This document shows, in pieces, positions 49,053-58,266 of a stretch of 64,000 nucleotides of DNA. The stretch spans positions 124,001 to 188,000 of the forward strand of contig NZ_JAQVBV010000001.1 in NCBI RefSeq assembly GCF_028690125.1. The letters run 5' to 3'. The translations under genes were made by a program, and so were the position numbers. Numbering within the stretch: position 1 is the stretch's first letter; each line of letters starts with the position of its first letter. This DNA is from Bacteroides sp. Lineage in GTDB: Bacteria; Bacteroidota; Bacteroidia; Bacteroidales; Bacteroidaceae. The notes below the pieces were generated by a model. The model saw nothing but the letters and a program-made list of their open reading frames with translations. It was not told the DNA's origin and did not search any database.

Positions 49053-49398
49053 CTAAACGTAGCGCACCCAACTGGCTTCCTCTTCGAAAATTTTCATTCT
49101 TTTGTGCTCAACACTCCGACGCACTACTTTCAATGCGTGTAAGATGAATTCCATTCGCACTAATGGATCTTCTACCTGTGTAATGATGAGACAAGAGTAT
49201 CTGTTCTGTTGTTTTTTCCTGATCCAACCTCCGCTGTTGCATCGGCGACGGCTCATTTCCTTCCGATATTCTTTGCAATAAATATCCGAACGATGTGTTT
49301 ATCTGTTCATGTAGATAAATTCCTATGGAAGTTTGGGTCCACATTGCTTGCAAACAGAAGAAACAGACAAGTTTTGTGTTGAAAATCCCAATTTAGTT
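49053..49398 (-). other. Decayed frames, unrecognised
   Basis: Minus-strand translation has an ATG near 49398 (M-E-T-K-L-G-F-S-T-Q), an early stop, then two overlapping open frames (49053-49256 and 49108-49353). The first ends with L-V-R-M-E-F-I-L-H-A-L-K-V-V-R-R. It may be a broken gene belonging to the DUF4373 module. No family is recognised. Confidence 0.3.
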
Positions 49399-49472
49399 TC
49401 CATATTATTAATTTAATAAACAGTTTGTGTTATTTAAAAAGCGATGTTCATATACATCTAAGTTGGTAAGCA

Positions 49473-49545
49473 TATATATCCAGTACGGTAAAGATATATA
49501 TCCGGCATAGTGGTCATATATAGCCACCACAGGAAATAAATATAT
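49473..49545. repeat. TATATATCC-type direct repeats
   Basis: TATATATCC recurs at about 22-bp spacing (49473, 49495) with a weaker third copy near 49517, in the leader region of the S24 regulator. Possible operator sites. Between here and 49790 there is also a short hairpin (49555-49572, AGACCT/AGGTCT then TTTT). Confidence 0.45.
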
Positions 49546-49629
49546 GGATTAAGGAGACCTCAAACAAGGTCTTTTGCAACCGACCGTGAACTTTTCTTGT
49601 TTTCTCATGGTTATTCCATTTTTAATTTA

Positions 49630-49637
49630 TACTTTTG
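49630..49637 (+). promoter_or_regulatory. -7 promoter element of the S24 regulator
   Basis: TACTTTTG fits TAnnTTTG, 153 bp before the ATG, leaving a long leader that includes a CTCTCA/TGAGAG inverted repeat (49712-49746). Confidence 0.4.
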
Positions 49638-49790
49638 AAACATATTAGTAACTCTCGCATTACGAAGACAGAATAATTTTCATTTAAGGAACCGACTGTT
49701 TTAGATATCAACTCTCAATTATTTCATAAATGGCTATTAATGAGAGACTAATAAATTTTTAATTATTTACATCGTTTTAAACCTTAGGAA

Positions 49791-50504
49791 ATGGATACAT
49801 TTTTAGACGTTACAGCTATCGTGAAACGTGCCAAGCAAATTCTAAATCTCAAAAGAGACAGTGAATTAGCTGAATATCTGGGAGTTTCCAGAGCTACAGT
49901 ATCAAATTGGTGTGCGCGTAACCGAATTGACTTTCCTTTACTACTAGACAAGATGGGAAGTGAGATGGATTACAACTGGCTGTTGGTTGGAAAGGGAAAC
50001 CCTAAACATCAACCACTATACTGCAATAGCAATTTGGTACAGGGAGAGGTGGAGATGATTCACAACCCAAAAACAAGAGAAGCTATGAACGATCGTAGCG
50101 TGACACTGTACGATATTACAGCGGCAGCCAATCTGAAGACTTTATTTACGAATAAAGATCAGTATGCAATGGGGAAAATTCAGATTCCGAGTATTCCTTT
50201 TTGCAATGGAGCGATTTATGTAAGTGGAGACAGTATGTATCCGATTCTTAAATCGGGTGATATTGTCGGATTCAAGGAAATAAATAGTTTTAGTAATCTG
50301 ATTTATGGAGAGATGTACTTGGTTTCATTTACTATTGAGGGAGATGAATATCTATCGGTGAAGTACGTAAACCGTTCGGATAAGGAAGGATGCCTAAAAT
50401 TAGTTAGTTATAATACTCATCATGAGCCAATGGATATTCCGTTTGCTTCTATCAATGCAATGGCGATTGTGAAATTCTCCATCAGGAAACACATGATGAT
50501 GTAA
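49791..50504 (+). CDS. LexA/CI-like repressor, S24 peptidase
   Basis: A 237-residue two-domain regulator. The N-terminal helix-turn-helix, of phage CI type, spans S-E-L-A-E-Y-L-G-V-S-R-A-T-V-S-N-W (24-40). The C-terminal S24 domain has V-S-G-D-S-M-Y-P (catalytic S148) and V-K-Y-V-N-R (catalytic K191). Such proteins self-cleave after DNA damage and release repressed genes. There is no phage gene beside it, so it may control the decayed module or another locus. The start is ATG 49791. Confidence 0.87.
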   Translation: MDTFLDVTAIVKRAKQILNLKRDSELAEYLGVSRATVSNWCARNRIDFPLLLDKMGSEMDYNWLLVGKGNPKHQPLYCNSNLVQGEVEMIHNPKTREAMNDRSVTLYDITAAANLKTLFTNKDQYAMGKIQIPSIPFCNGAIYVSGDSMYPILKSGDIVGFKEINSFSNLIYGEMYLVSFTIEGDEYLSVKYVNRSDKEGCLKLVSYNTHHEPMDIPFASINAMAIVKFSIRKHMMM

Positions 50505-50629
50505 GAAACTAAATTGATAGGTGGATTAATTTAAGTATTTTGAAACTAAATATATTTAGTTGAGACTTTTTTGACTGAAAGAGAAATGCGTTAGAGGTTA
50601 ATCAAACTATCAATCTGTATTTTTTAGAC

Positions 50630-50705
50630 GATGACGCAGATAACACGGATCTTTAAGATTATATTTATCATCTAAATTCTTAAAATCCGCGTTATCTGCG
50701 TCATC
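50630..50705. repeat. REP-like inverted repeat
   Basis: GATGACGCAGATAACACGGAT (50630-50650) and ATCCGCGTTATCTGCGTCATC (50685-50705) form 21-bp arms with one mismatch, flanked by TTTTTAGA and TCTAAAAA. It looks like a dispersed palindromic repeat. The rest of the 50505-50889 gap has no gene. Confidence 0.7.
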
Positions 50706-50889
50706 CACATCTAAAAAAATAGTGATAACATACTATTGGCAAGTACCTGTCAAGTTGATATCAGAATCGAATTATCAAAATAGTAGATAGAGGAAAGAGA
50801 AAACCTATTTTCCACTCAAAAAGTCTGATAGCTTCTTAATTACAGATTAGTTTTTAAGAAGAAGACTCATATTAATATTACAACTCCTT

Positions 50890-51453
50890 TTAAGGATGTA
50901 ATTCCTTGAAAGCAGCATTCTCTTCCTGAACGTGCTGAATAGTCTGCTTCAATTCATCGATAGGCAAATCATAACCATACCAACCTGTATAGCAATCTAC
51001 TACATACCACTTTCCGTCAGTTTTCAGTTCAAACTCAACACGCAAGTCTACCTCCGACTCCTCATAACCAGCTTCGAAAACTTTATGTTTAGGTTCGTTT
51101 AGCGTGAATTTTGAAACATATACTCCACCTTCATCCTGTGTAATGCGCTCTTCTTTCAATGTTTCACTATCCAACAACGGCCATTTTTCCTTGGTGAAAG
51201 GAAAAGTTTTCTCCGTTTCCCCATCATCCGCCAACAAAGTAATCGGAGTTTTCAATGGAAATTTGACACGCGTGTACTGAAAAGCAGCACTGGAAGTAAA
51301 CTTATCCAGAAATGAGTTGAAATCCTCTCCTGTCTGTGCTATGACGGTTATACCGTCCACCTTAGAATTGGAACAAATGCCATAAGAAAACAATGACACG
51401 CCTGATAGCAACACTGTGATTAACAGACAATATACAAACCTTTTAGTGCCCAT
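50890..51453 (-). CDS. DUF4348 domain protein, exported
   Basis: A 187-residue exported protein: signal anchor to about residue 25 (a C-S-N-S segment follows), then the DUF4348 domain with D-F-N-S-F-L-D-K-F and F-E-L-K-T-D-G-K-W-Y-V-V-D. It has the NTF2-like mixed fold usual for this family, of unknown function, probably periplasmic. Own promoter; it does not form an operon with the DUF2851 gene, which has a separate promoter. Confidence 0.8.
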   Translation of the reverse strand: MGTKRFVYCLLITVLLSGVSLFSYGICSNSKVDGITVIAQTGEDFNSFLDKFTSSAAFQYTRVKFPLKTPITLLADDGETEKTFPFTKEKWPLLDSETLKEERITQDEGGVYVSKFTLNEPKHKVFEAGYEESEVDLRVEFELKTDGKWYVVDCYTGWYGYDLPIDELKQTIQHVQEENAAFKELHP

Positions 51454-51501
51454 ATAATAATATATAAATGAATAATATCATTAGTATTCCAATTCACGGC
51501 A

Positions 51502-51509
51502 CAAAGATA
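51502..51509 (-). promoter_or_regulatory. -7 promoter element of the DUF4348 gene
   Basis: Minus-strand TATCTTTG, exact match, 49 bp before the start. Confidence 0.5.
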
Positions 51510-51530
51510 GTAACAAGTTCAATATCTCAA

Positions 51531-52814
51531 TCATTTCTTTCGTAAATACTCATACCCGAACCGACAATACAAGCATTTCTTTTTATCACAATATTCTTTT
51601 TGGAGTTGTATCAACGCCTGACTGTCCGCGGCAGTAACAACCAAAAACCTCGCTTCTCTCCACGCACGGATAATATGATTATTTTCGGCTTTCAGTTCTT
51701 CAAGAAACCGTTCCGAACGACTACACATCTTTTCTTCGGCTTTATGCAAACCATAAGTGTACAAAAAAGGGATTACCGTATTAATAATAATCAAATCCAA
51801 CGACTTCTCCCCCATCGGTCTTTCTTTCTGCGAAGACTTACGTCCGAACATAAAATGAGTTTCCCAATATGCCGAAGTACGGGTACACAGCAAGGCACGA
51901 ACATCACTTAATGTCTCCGCCTCCAGCAGTTGTGAAAATAATTTATCCGCTTTTTGATAAAGGTAAGCCAACTGGGCCAAACGAATAGTTGGAAAGTTTT
52001 CCGGATGAAGCCGCAAAAAACGCCACAATGTAGCATCCATCACTTTTGTAATCTCAAACTTGTGCTGTAAATAGCGAAACTCCTTTCTTAGCCCAAGACT
52101 GTATTCATCTTCCTGTACTTTATCTGAAAAATTCTCTTCCAATAGTCCCGCCTGCCCGAAGAAAAAAGCCTCTATCTGAAACAAGTCATTCCGATGTTTA
52201 TCTACCGCACGAAATGGAAGCATATTTGCCCATGTTTCAAAAGCATCACCATTCAATCCAAAACCATAGTTACGGGCGAGGGTAATGAAAAAGGCATCTT
52301 CCCAATGATTGTTACAATGTTCCAAACGCCGGGCTATCAATTTTGCTTTTTGTTCCAGACGTTCTGTTTGCAAAGCAGTCAGCCAGGAATGTATGGTGAA
52401 CTTCGGCAGCGAACCAATAATTGAATAACAAGCAGGATATTGTTCAGCATCATGAAGTTCCTGATAATGAGCACGTACATATTCGGGGCATTCTAACTGT
52501 ATTTGAGGAACCGTTTCACCATTCGAACGGGTAACTTCCGTATCAATATAAGAGGCAATATGCAGAATTACAGAATCATACGCTTTATCCCGGTCATGTC
52601 CATGACGATACCAGTCGGAGGAGCGAGTATGAATCTCAACATTACCTACCCATAAAGTGCCGTTTATCCTTAATTTAGCGTTAAAAAAATCAGGTCCCGA
52701 ATCTGAATTATGTAGCCCGGGGTCAATGATCTCTATTAATAAACCAGCGGTGGTTCGCAGTATTCTCAGAGGATATAATTTATGTTTCCACACATAGTGA
52801 AGAAGATGTTCCAT
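51531..52814 (-). CDS. DUF2851 family protein
   Basis: A 427-residue cytosolic protein of the DUF2851 family found across Bacteroidetes. Recognisable parts are the N-terminal G-P-D-F-F-N-A-K-L-R-I, G-N-V-E-I-H-T-R-S-S-D-W, and a C-terminal cysteine pair (K-K-C-L-Y-C). The conserved D and E-I-H residues recall a PD-(D/E)XK-like core, so a nucleic-acid enzyme is possible but unproven. Divergent from dapB. Confidence 0.85.
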   Translation of the reverse strand: MEHLLHYVWKHKLYPLRILRTTAGLLIEIIDPGLHNSDSGPDFFNAKLRINGTLWVGNVEIHTRSSDWYRHGHDRDKAYDSVILHIASYIDTEVTRSNGETVPQIQLECPEYVRAHYQELHDAEQYPACYSIIGSLPKFTIHSWLTALQTERLEQKAKLIARRLEHCNNHWEDAFFITLARNYGFGLNGDAFETWANMLPFRAVDKHRNDLFQIEAFFFGQAGLLEENFSDKVQEDEYSLGLRKEFRYLQHKFEITKVMDATLWRFLRLHPENFPTIRLAQLAYLYQKADKLFSQLLEAETLSDVRALLCTRTSAYWETHFMFGRKSSQKERPMGEKSLDLIIINTVIPFLYTYGLHKAEEKMCSRSERFLEELKAENNHIIRAWREARFLVVTAADSQALIQLQKEYCDKKKCLYCRFGYEYLRKK

Positions 52815-52839
52815 GTTAAGAAGACGTTAATATAGAGTA

Positions 52840-52847
52840 CAAATGTA
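52840..52847 (-). promoter_or_regulatory. -7 promoter element of the DUF2851 gene
   Basis: Minus-strand TACATTTG fits TAnnTTTG, 26 bp before the start. Confidence 0.5.
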
Positions 52848-52857
52848 ATAAAAACCT

Positions 52858-52865
52858 TATCTTTG
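52858..52865 (+). promoter_or_regulatory. -7 promoter element of dapB-lepB
   Basis: TATCTTTG, exact match, 33 bp before ATG 52898. Confidence 0.55.
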
Positions 52866-52897
52866 CAAGTATTATTTTGAATATAAGTCAGAAAACG

Positions 52898-53662
52898 ATG
52901 AAAATAGCATTAATCGGTTACGGAAAAATGGGCAAAGAGATCGAGAAAGTTGCCCTTAGTCGCGGACATGAAATTGTTTGCATTATCGATATTAACAACC
53001 AGGAAGACTTTGAATCGGAAGCATTCAAATCGGCTGATGTAGCCATTGAATTCACCAATCCAATGGTTGCTTACAACAATTATATATGTACTTTTAAAGC
53101 CGGAGTAAAATTGGTATCAGGCAGTACCGGATGGATGGCTGAACACGGTGAAGAGATTAAGAAGCTCTGCACGGAAGAAGGAAAAACACTTTTTTGGTCC
53201 TCCAATTTCAGCCTGGGTGTTACTATTTTCTCTGCTGTAAACAAGTATTTAGCTAAAATCATGAATCAGTTTCCGGATTATAATGTCACGATGAGCGAGA
53301 CTCATCACATCCATAAACTGGATGCTCCTAGCGGGACTGCTATTACCTTGGCTGAAGGTATACTGGAAAACTTAGACCGGAAAAATAAATGGGTAGAAGG
53401 AACATTATTAGCACCGGATGGTACGATAAGCGGTACTACTGCTTGTGCTTCTAACGAACTATCCGTGAGTTCTATCCGTGAAGGAGAAGTGTTTGGTATC
53501 CACACAATCCGTTACGAATCGGATATAGACAGCATCACGATCACCCATGATGCAAAAAACCGGGGCGGTTTTGTTTTGGGGGCAATACTTGCAGCAGAAT
53601 ATACAGCCCAACACGAAGGTTATCTGGGTATGGGTGACTTATTTCCATTTTTAAACGATTAA
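52898..53662 (+). CDS. dapB: 4-hydroxy-tetrahydrodipicolinate reductase
   Basis: NAD(P)H reduction step of lysine and diaminopimelate synthesis. The 254-residue protein has the Rossmann start A-L-I-G-Y-G-K-M-G-K and the active-site loop E-T-H-H-I-H-K-L-D-A-P-S-G-T, with His and Lys acting in catalysis. The frame opens at 52877 (TTG), but ATG 52898 gives the family start. It heads a likely transcript with the two signal peptidase genes, 35 bp before lepB. Confidence 0.96.
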   Translation: MKIALIGYGKMGKEIEKVALSRGHEIVCIIDINNQEDFESEAFKSADVAIEFTNPMVAYNNYICTFKAGVKLVSGSTGWMAEHGEEIKKLCTEEGKTLFWSSNFSLGVTIFSAVNKYLAKIMNQFPDYNVTMSETHHIHKLDAPSGTAITLAEGILENLDRKNKWVEGTLLAPDGTISGTTACASNELSVSSIREGEVFGIHTIRYESDIDSITITHDAKNRGGFVLGAILAAEYTAQHEGYLGMGDLFPFLND

Positions 53663-53697
53663 GCTTCCCGTTCAAGTTCTAAATAAACTAGTAAGTT

Positions 53698-55191
53698 ATG
53701 AAACAAGCCACACGCGCACAATGGATCAAATGTGCTATTGCTATTATTCTTTATATTGTTTTCCTCATCTGGGTACGAAGCTGGTGGGGACTGATTGTTA
53801 TTCCTTTCATTTTCGATATTTATATCACTAAGAAAATACCTTGGTCATTTTGGAAGAAGTCAAAGAACCCAACTATACGTGGTATCATGAGTTGGGTAGA
53901 TGCCATTGTGTTCGCTTTGGTTGCAGTTTACTTTGTCAATATCTATATCTTCCAAAATTATCAGATTCCTTCTTCTTCACTGGAGAAGTCTTTATTGGTA
54001 GGTGACTTCCTATATGTGAGCAAGATGAGTTACGGACCACGTGTACCCAATACTCCACTCTCCATGCCATTGGCACAGCATACGTTACCGATATTAAATA
54101 CAAAGTCCTACATCGAATGGCCACAATGGAAGTATAAACGTGTACCCGGTTTCGGAAAAGTTAAACTGAATGACATCGTAGTGTTCAACTTCCCTGCAGG
54201 TGACACGGTGGCTACTAACTTTCAGCAAACGGAAGACTTTTACTCGCTGGCATACAGAGTAGGAAAAGGTATCTACTCCAAGCCTATAAATATGGATAGC
54301 CTGACTCGTGAGCAACAACGTTCTATCTATGATTTATACTACGAAGGGGGACGCAAGCAGATTCTAACGAATCCCCGTGTGTATGGAGATGTAGTAGTGC
54401 GTCCGGTAGACCGCCGCGAGAATTACGTAAAACGTTGTGTAGGCTTACCGGGAGATACGCTTCAGATTGTAGAAGGACAAGTTATGATTGACGGGAAAGC
54501 GATTGAAAATCCGGAGAATCTCCAATTCAATTATTTTGTCCAGACTACCGGCCCCGTCATTCCCGACGAAATGTTCCGTGAACTTGGTATCAGCAATGAC
54601 GACAAATGGCTGCTAGAAGATCGTAATAATTATGAAGGTACATTATTGGAAATGGGATTGGATGGACGTAATGAACAAGGAGAATTAAATCCTGTCTATC
54701 ACCTTCCTTTAACCAAGAAGATGTATGACACTCTGTCCGGCAATAAAAAGCTAATAAGCAAAATTATCATGGAGCCGGAAGGAGAAACCCTTGCCGGTCA
54801 GATGTACCCCTTGAACCTCTATACCAAATGGGACCGTAATAATTACGGGCCGATCTGGATTCCTGCCAAAGGAGCCACTATCACATTAACAGAAGATAAC
54901 CTGCCTATTTACGAACGTTGTATCGTAGCTTACGAAGGCAATAAACTGGAGCAGAAACCTGATGGTATCTATATCAATGGTGAAAAAACCAACCAATATA
55001 CCTTCAAAATGGACTACTACTGGATGATGGGTGACAACCGTCATAATTCTGCCGATTCACGCTACTGGGGCTTCGTACCCGAAGACCATGTAGTAGGTAA
55101 ACCGATTGTTGTCTGGTTATCACTCGACAAAGACCGTGGATGGTTTGATGGTAAGATTCGTTGGAATCGTATTTTTAAATGGGTAGACTAA
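53698..55191 (+). CDS. lepB: Signal peptidase I
   Basis: A 497-residue inner-membrane serine protease that removes signal peptides. Membrane helices lie at about 10-30 and 67-86. The catalytic S94 is in Q-I-P-S-S-S-L (the last Ser) and K245 is in Y-V-K-R-C-V-G-L-P-G-D. The C-terminal G-D-N-R-H-N-S-A-D-S-R-Y-W-G is intact, so it should be active. It is longer than E. coli LepB because of inserts between the boxes. Its stop overlaps the next lepB by 13 bp. Confidence 0.94.
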   Translation: MKQATRAQWIKCAIAIILYIVFLIWVRSWWGLIVIPFIFDIYITKKIPWSFWKKSKNPTIRGIMSWVDAIVFALVAVYFVNIYIFQNYQIPSSSLEKSLLVGDFLYVSKMSYGPRVPNTPLSMPLAQHTLPILNTKSYIEWPQWKYKRVPGFGKVKLNDIVVFNFPAGDTVATNFQQTEDFYSLAYRVGKGIYSKPINMDSLTREQQRSIYDLYYEGGRKQILTNPRVYGDVVVRPVDRRENYVKRCVGLPGDTLQIVEGQVMIDGKAIENPENLQFNYFVQTTGPVIPDEMFRELGISNDDKWLLEDRNNYEGTLLEMGLDGRNEQGELNPVYHLPLTKKMYDTLSGNKKLISKIIMEPEGETLAGQMYPLNLYTKWDRNNYGPIWIPAKGATITLTEDNLPIYERCIVAYEGNKLEQKPDGIYINGEKTNQYTFKMDYYWMMGDNRHNSADSRYWGFVPEDHVVGKPIVVWLSLDKDRGWFDGKIRWNRIFKWVD

Positions 55192-56120
55192 AACATTTCA
55201 AATGGATATTGGCATTCACCGGAGCAATAGCTATCGTGCTTTTGCTCCGGGGATTTGCCTTTACATCCTGTCTTATCCCTTCCACCGGCATGGAGAATTC
55301 CCTTTTTGAAGGGGAACGTATCATTGTCAATCAATGGAGTTATGGTTTACGAGTTCCTTTCATGTCTATTTTCTCTTATCACCGTTGGTGTGAACATCCT
55401 GTAGAAAAGCAGGATATTGTGGTCTTCAATAATCCTGCCGCTATTAAGCAACCAACCATTGACCAACGAGAAATCTTTATCAGCCGTTGTATAGGCACTC
55501 CCGGAGATACTTTACTGATAGATTCTCTTTTTTCCGTCGTTTCTACTGAAGCTCAAATCAATCCGGACAAGAAAAGACTCTATTCATATCCTGCCGATAA
55601 AGAGAATTTAATAACTTCACTCATGAATACCCTTTCTATAGACGATGACGGACTAATGGGGGATAATGACAGCACTCATGTACGCAGTTTCAGCCGTTAC
55701 GAGTTTTATTTACTCGGACAAGCGATGAACAATCAAGACTGGCTTCAACTTTTGACAGAAAAAAACGACAATGATCCGAAACCACTGATCATTCCCGGCA
55801 AAGGAAAAGTTCTGCGAGTATATCCCTGGAATATCACTTTATTACGGAACACTCTTATATTGCATGAAGGCAAACAGGCAGAAATCAAAAATGATACCCT
55901 ATTTGTAGACGGAAAGCCTACACAGCATTGTTATTTTACCAAAGATTATTACTGGATGGGGTCCAACAACTCTGTCAATCTCTCCGACTCACGCCTGTTC
56001 GGATTCGTCCCGCAAGATCATATAATTGGAAAAGCATCACTTATCTGGTTCTCTAAAGAAAAAGAAACAGGTATATTTAACGGATACCGGTGGAATCGCT
56101 TTTTTAGGACGGTAAAATAA
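55179..56120 (+). CDS. Signal peptidase I paralogue, catalytic residues lost
   Basis: A 313-residue S26-family protein with one N-terminal membrane helix. At the nucleophile site the motif reads I-P-S-T-G-M, so Gly37 stands where S94 of the neighbour and S90 of E. coli are. The general-base site reads F-I-S-R-C, so Ser102 replaces the Lys. The C-terminal box reads G-S-N-N rather than G-D-N-R. It is therefore predicted inactive. It overlaps the active lepB by 13 bp and may be a regulatory or structural partner. Confidence 0.85.
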   Translation: MGRLKHFKWILAFTGAIAIVLLLRGFAFTSCLIPSTGMENSLFEGERIIVNQWSYGLRVPFMSIFSYHRWCEHPVEKQDIVVFNNPAAIKQPTIDQREIFISRCIGTPGDTLLIDSLFSVVSTEAQINPDKKRLYSYPADKENLITSLMNTLSIDDDGLMGDNDSTHVRSFSRYEFYLLGQAMNNQDWLQLLTEKNDNDPKPLIIPGKGKVLRVYPWNITLLRNTLILHEGKQAEIKNDTLFVDGKPTQHCYFTKDYYWMGSNNSVNLSDSRLFGFVPQDHIIGKASLIWFSKEKETGIFNGYRWNRFFRTVK

Positions 56121-56156
56121 TACAAATCGCTTCTAATACAAAAACACATAAAGGAT

Positions 56157-58265
56157 ATGAAAAAGATAATGACGATTCTGTTATTCATACAGATGCTGCT
56201 GTTCTCACAGTCACTTTTCGCTGCTCCGATAGATGATAAGACAGCTTTCGAAATAGCAAACAAATTTTTGTTTGATGATAATAAAAAGATTTTTCGTGAG
56301 TACGAGCATCAGTTACTCACCTCCAGCCAGCTTTTTGTAATCAACTACTCACTGAAAGGTCAGTCAAAAGGATTCATCGTTATAGCCAATGAAGATAGTA
56401 TGCCTTCGCCTGTGCTGGCATTTTCTAAAGAAGGTAAGATGGACCTTAATAATGGTACGATGCAGTCTATTCTAAAACAATATAGCAAGGAAATAACGGA
56501 ATGGAGAAGAGGTAAAACTCAGTCTGCAGCAGAAGAGAGAGTTTATTATCAGAAGAAAAAATCTTCCTGCCCACCATTGCTGAAGAAGGTTCTTTGGCAT
56601 CAGTACTTTCCTTACAATCAGTCGGTACCAAAAGATGCAGATGGAAAAAGGTCACTCGTAGGATGCACTGCTATTACAATGGCACAAATAATGGGATATT
56701 ACCAGTATCCCACTCAGGGAACAGGGAATGCCACTTATACAAAACCTACAAAGAAAGGAAAAGCATTCACAGCAACAGTCAATTATGATTCATTGTTCAT
56801 CAATTGGAAAGCGATAGCAGATCGTTATGAACCTGAGGATTCTGTAGCTGCCTTAACTACCATTTGTCCCCTACTTTACCATTGCGCCGTTGGGGCAGAA
56901 ATGATTTTCGGATCAGATACTTCGACAGGTTTCACCATACCTGCTTCCAATGCTTTTTTCAAGTATTTTGACTATCACCCCGGAATACGTCATTTAGCCA
57001 AACACAGACTCACCGATAGGCAACTTCAACAACTTCTTTATCGGGAAATAGAAGCCGGACGCCCAGTGATGTGCTGTGGACACCAACATTTCTTCGTCTG
57101 CGACGGATTTATTGATGACTTTTTCCACTTCGACTGGGGATGGAAAGGATCAATGAATGGTTATTTTAAGCTTTCCGCTTTAAATCCGGACAATGGGAAT
57201 TTCCAAATGATGACTCATCTTACCGTAAATATACGTCCGAAAAACTCCGAAGAACACCCCAAAACAGTTAATCTAACTGAACCGGGTACACTACAACAAT
57301 TCATCTCTGAAAATGAAGCACTGACTTTAACCTCACTGACTATAACAGGAAAACTAAATGCGAAAGATTTCCGTCTGCTCCGAAAGATGGCAGGGGCAAC
57401 CGAAACTATTTGGGAAAACAGTGGAGAGTTGCGCGTTTTAGACCTGTCGAAGGCAGAAATTGTTGCCGACTATGAGAACTATTATTATAGGAGAGATCTA
57501 CGGAAAGAAAACTGGATTAGACCATTCAATGGCAAAGAGACTCCTGACGGACAACCCAAAGTATTTAAGTTTGCATCAATGGATGATAAAGAATGGGAAC
57601 TTTTTTGCCAGCTTGGAGGTAATATCGACCGATGGGGGGTATGGAAATATGTAAAAGAAAAGAACGATTACTTTTTGCAGTATCATACCGCTTCAAACAC
57701 TATCAGCGAGAATCTGTTCATAAATTGTGTAAACCTGAAAAAGATTTTATTGCCTGAAAAAACTTCCAGCATCGGAGTATATGCGTTCATGAATTGCAGG
57801 TCTCTGCAATCGATGCAAATTCCATCTCAAACCAAAGATATCAATTCGAAGGTATGGCTGGATTGTATTTCTATGAAAGCTGTCACAGTATCCCCTTCGA
57901 ACCCTTATTTTGCTGATAAAAACGGGGTTTTATATTGTAAGGACTTTATGACATTATTATATTATCCGCCTTATAAAACGGATTCCATATATATCTTACC
58001 GCAAAGTACACAAAAATTATATCCTTACGCCTTCAATGGCAGCTTGTTTCTGAAGAAAATCTCCTTGTCGAAAGACGTCAAAAAGATTCTTCCATTTACT
58101 TTTTCCTTCTGCCCATCTCTTCGTTCTGTTGAACTTCCGAATGGATTAGAGCAGATTGAACCGAACGCCTTTTGCAACTGTGGAGAATTATCAGAAGTCA
58201 ATCTCCCAGTAAAGTTTCAAAATAATAAAGGATCCATTTTTGTGCAATGTAACCAGTTAAAATAG
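56157..58265 (+). CDS. C10 (streptopain-like) protease with BspA-type leucine-rich repeats
   Basis: A 702-residue exported protein. The signal peptide ends near L-F-A-A (about 23), then an inhibitory propeptide (about 25-135) and the C10 catalytic domain: C170 in V-G-C-T-A-I-T-M-A-Q and H311 in H-F-F-V-C-D-G-F, followed by F-D-W-G-W-K-G. From about 530 a leucine-rich BspA-like region (N-C-V-N-L-K-K-I-L-L-P, F-M-N-C-R-S-L) provides binding. It may degrade host or bacterial proteins. 37 bp after lepB2. Confidence 0.88.
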   Translation: MKKIMTILLFIQMLLFSQSLFAAPIDDKTAFEIANKFLFDDNKKIFREYEHQLLTSSQLFVINYSLKGQSKGFIVIANEDSMPSPVLAFSKEGKMDLNNGTMQSILKQYSKEITEWRRGKTQSAAEERVYYQKKKSSCPPLLKKVLWHQYFPYNQSVPKDADGKRSLVGCTAITMAQIMGYYQYPTQGTGNATYTKPTKKGKAFTATVNYDSLFINWKAIADRYEPEDSVAALTTICPLLYHCAVGAEMIFGSDTSTGFTIPASNAFFKYFDYHPGIRHLAKHRLTDRQLQQLLYREIEAGRPVMCCGHQHFFVCDGFIDDFFHFDWGWKGSMNGYFKLSALNPDNGNFQMMTHLTVNIRPKNSEEHPKTVNLTEPGTLQQFISENEALTLTSLTITGKLNAKDFRLLRKMAGATETIWENSGELRVLDLSKAEIVADYENYYYRRDLRKENWIRPFNGKETPDGQPKVFKFASMDDKEWELFCQLGGNIDRWGVWKYVKEKNDYFLQYHTASNTISENLFINCVNLKKILLPEKTSSIGVYAFMNCRSLQSMQIPSQTKDINSKVWLDCISMKAVTVSPSNPYFADKNGVLYCKDFMTLLYYPPYKTDSIYILPQSTQKLYPYAFNGSLFLKKISLSKDVKKILPFTFSFCPSLRSVELPNGLEQIEPNAFCNCGELSEVNLPVKFQNNKGSIFVQCNQLK

Positions 58266-58266
58266 A

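Noticed and set aside
49791..50504. S24 regulator as evidence for an intact prophage
   Set aside because: No integrase, capsid, tail or lysis genes are found nearby; only one decayed module is present.
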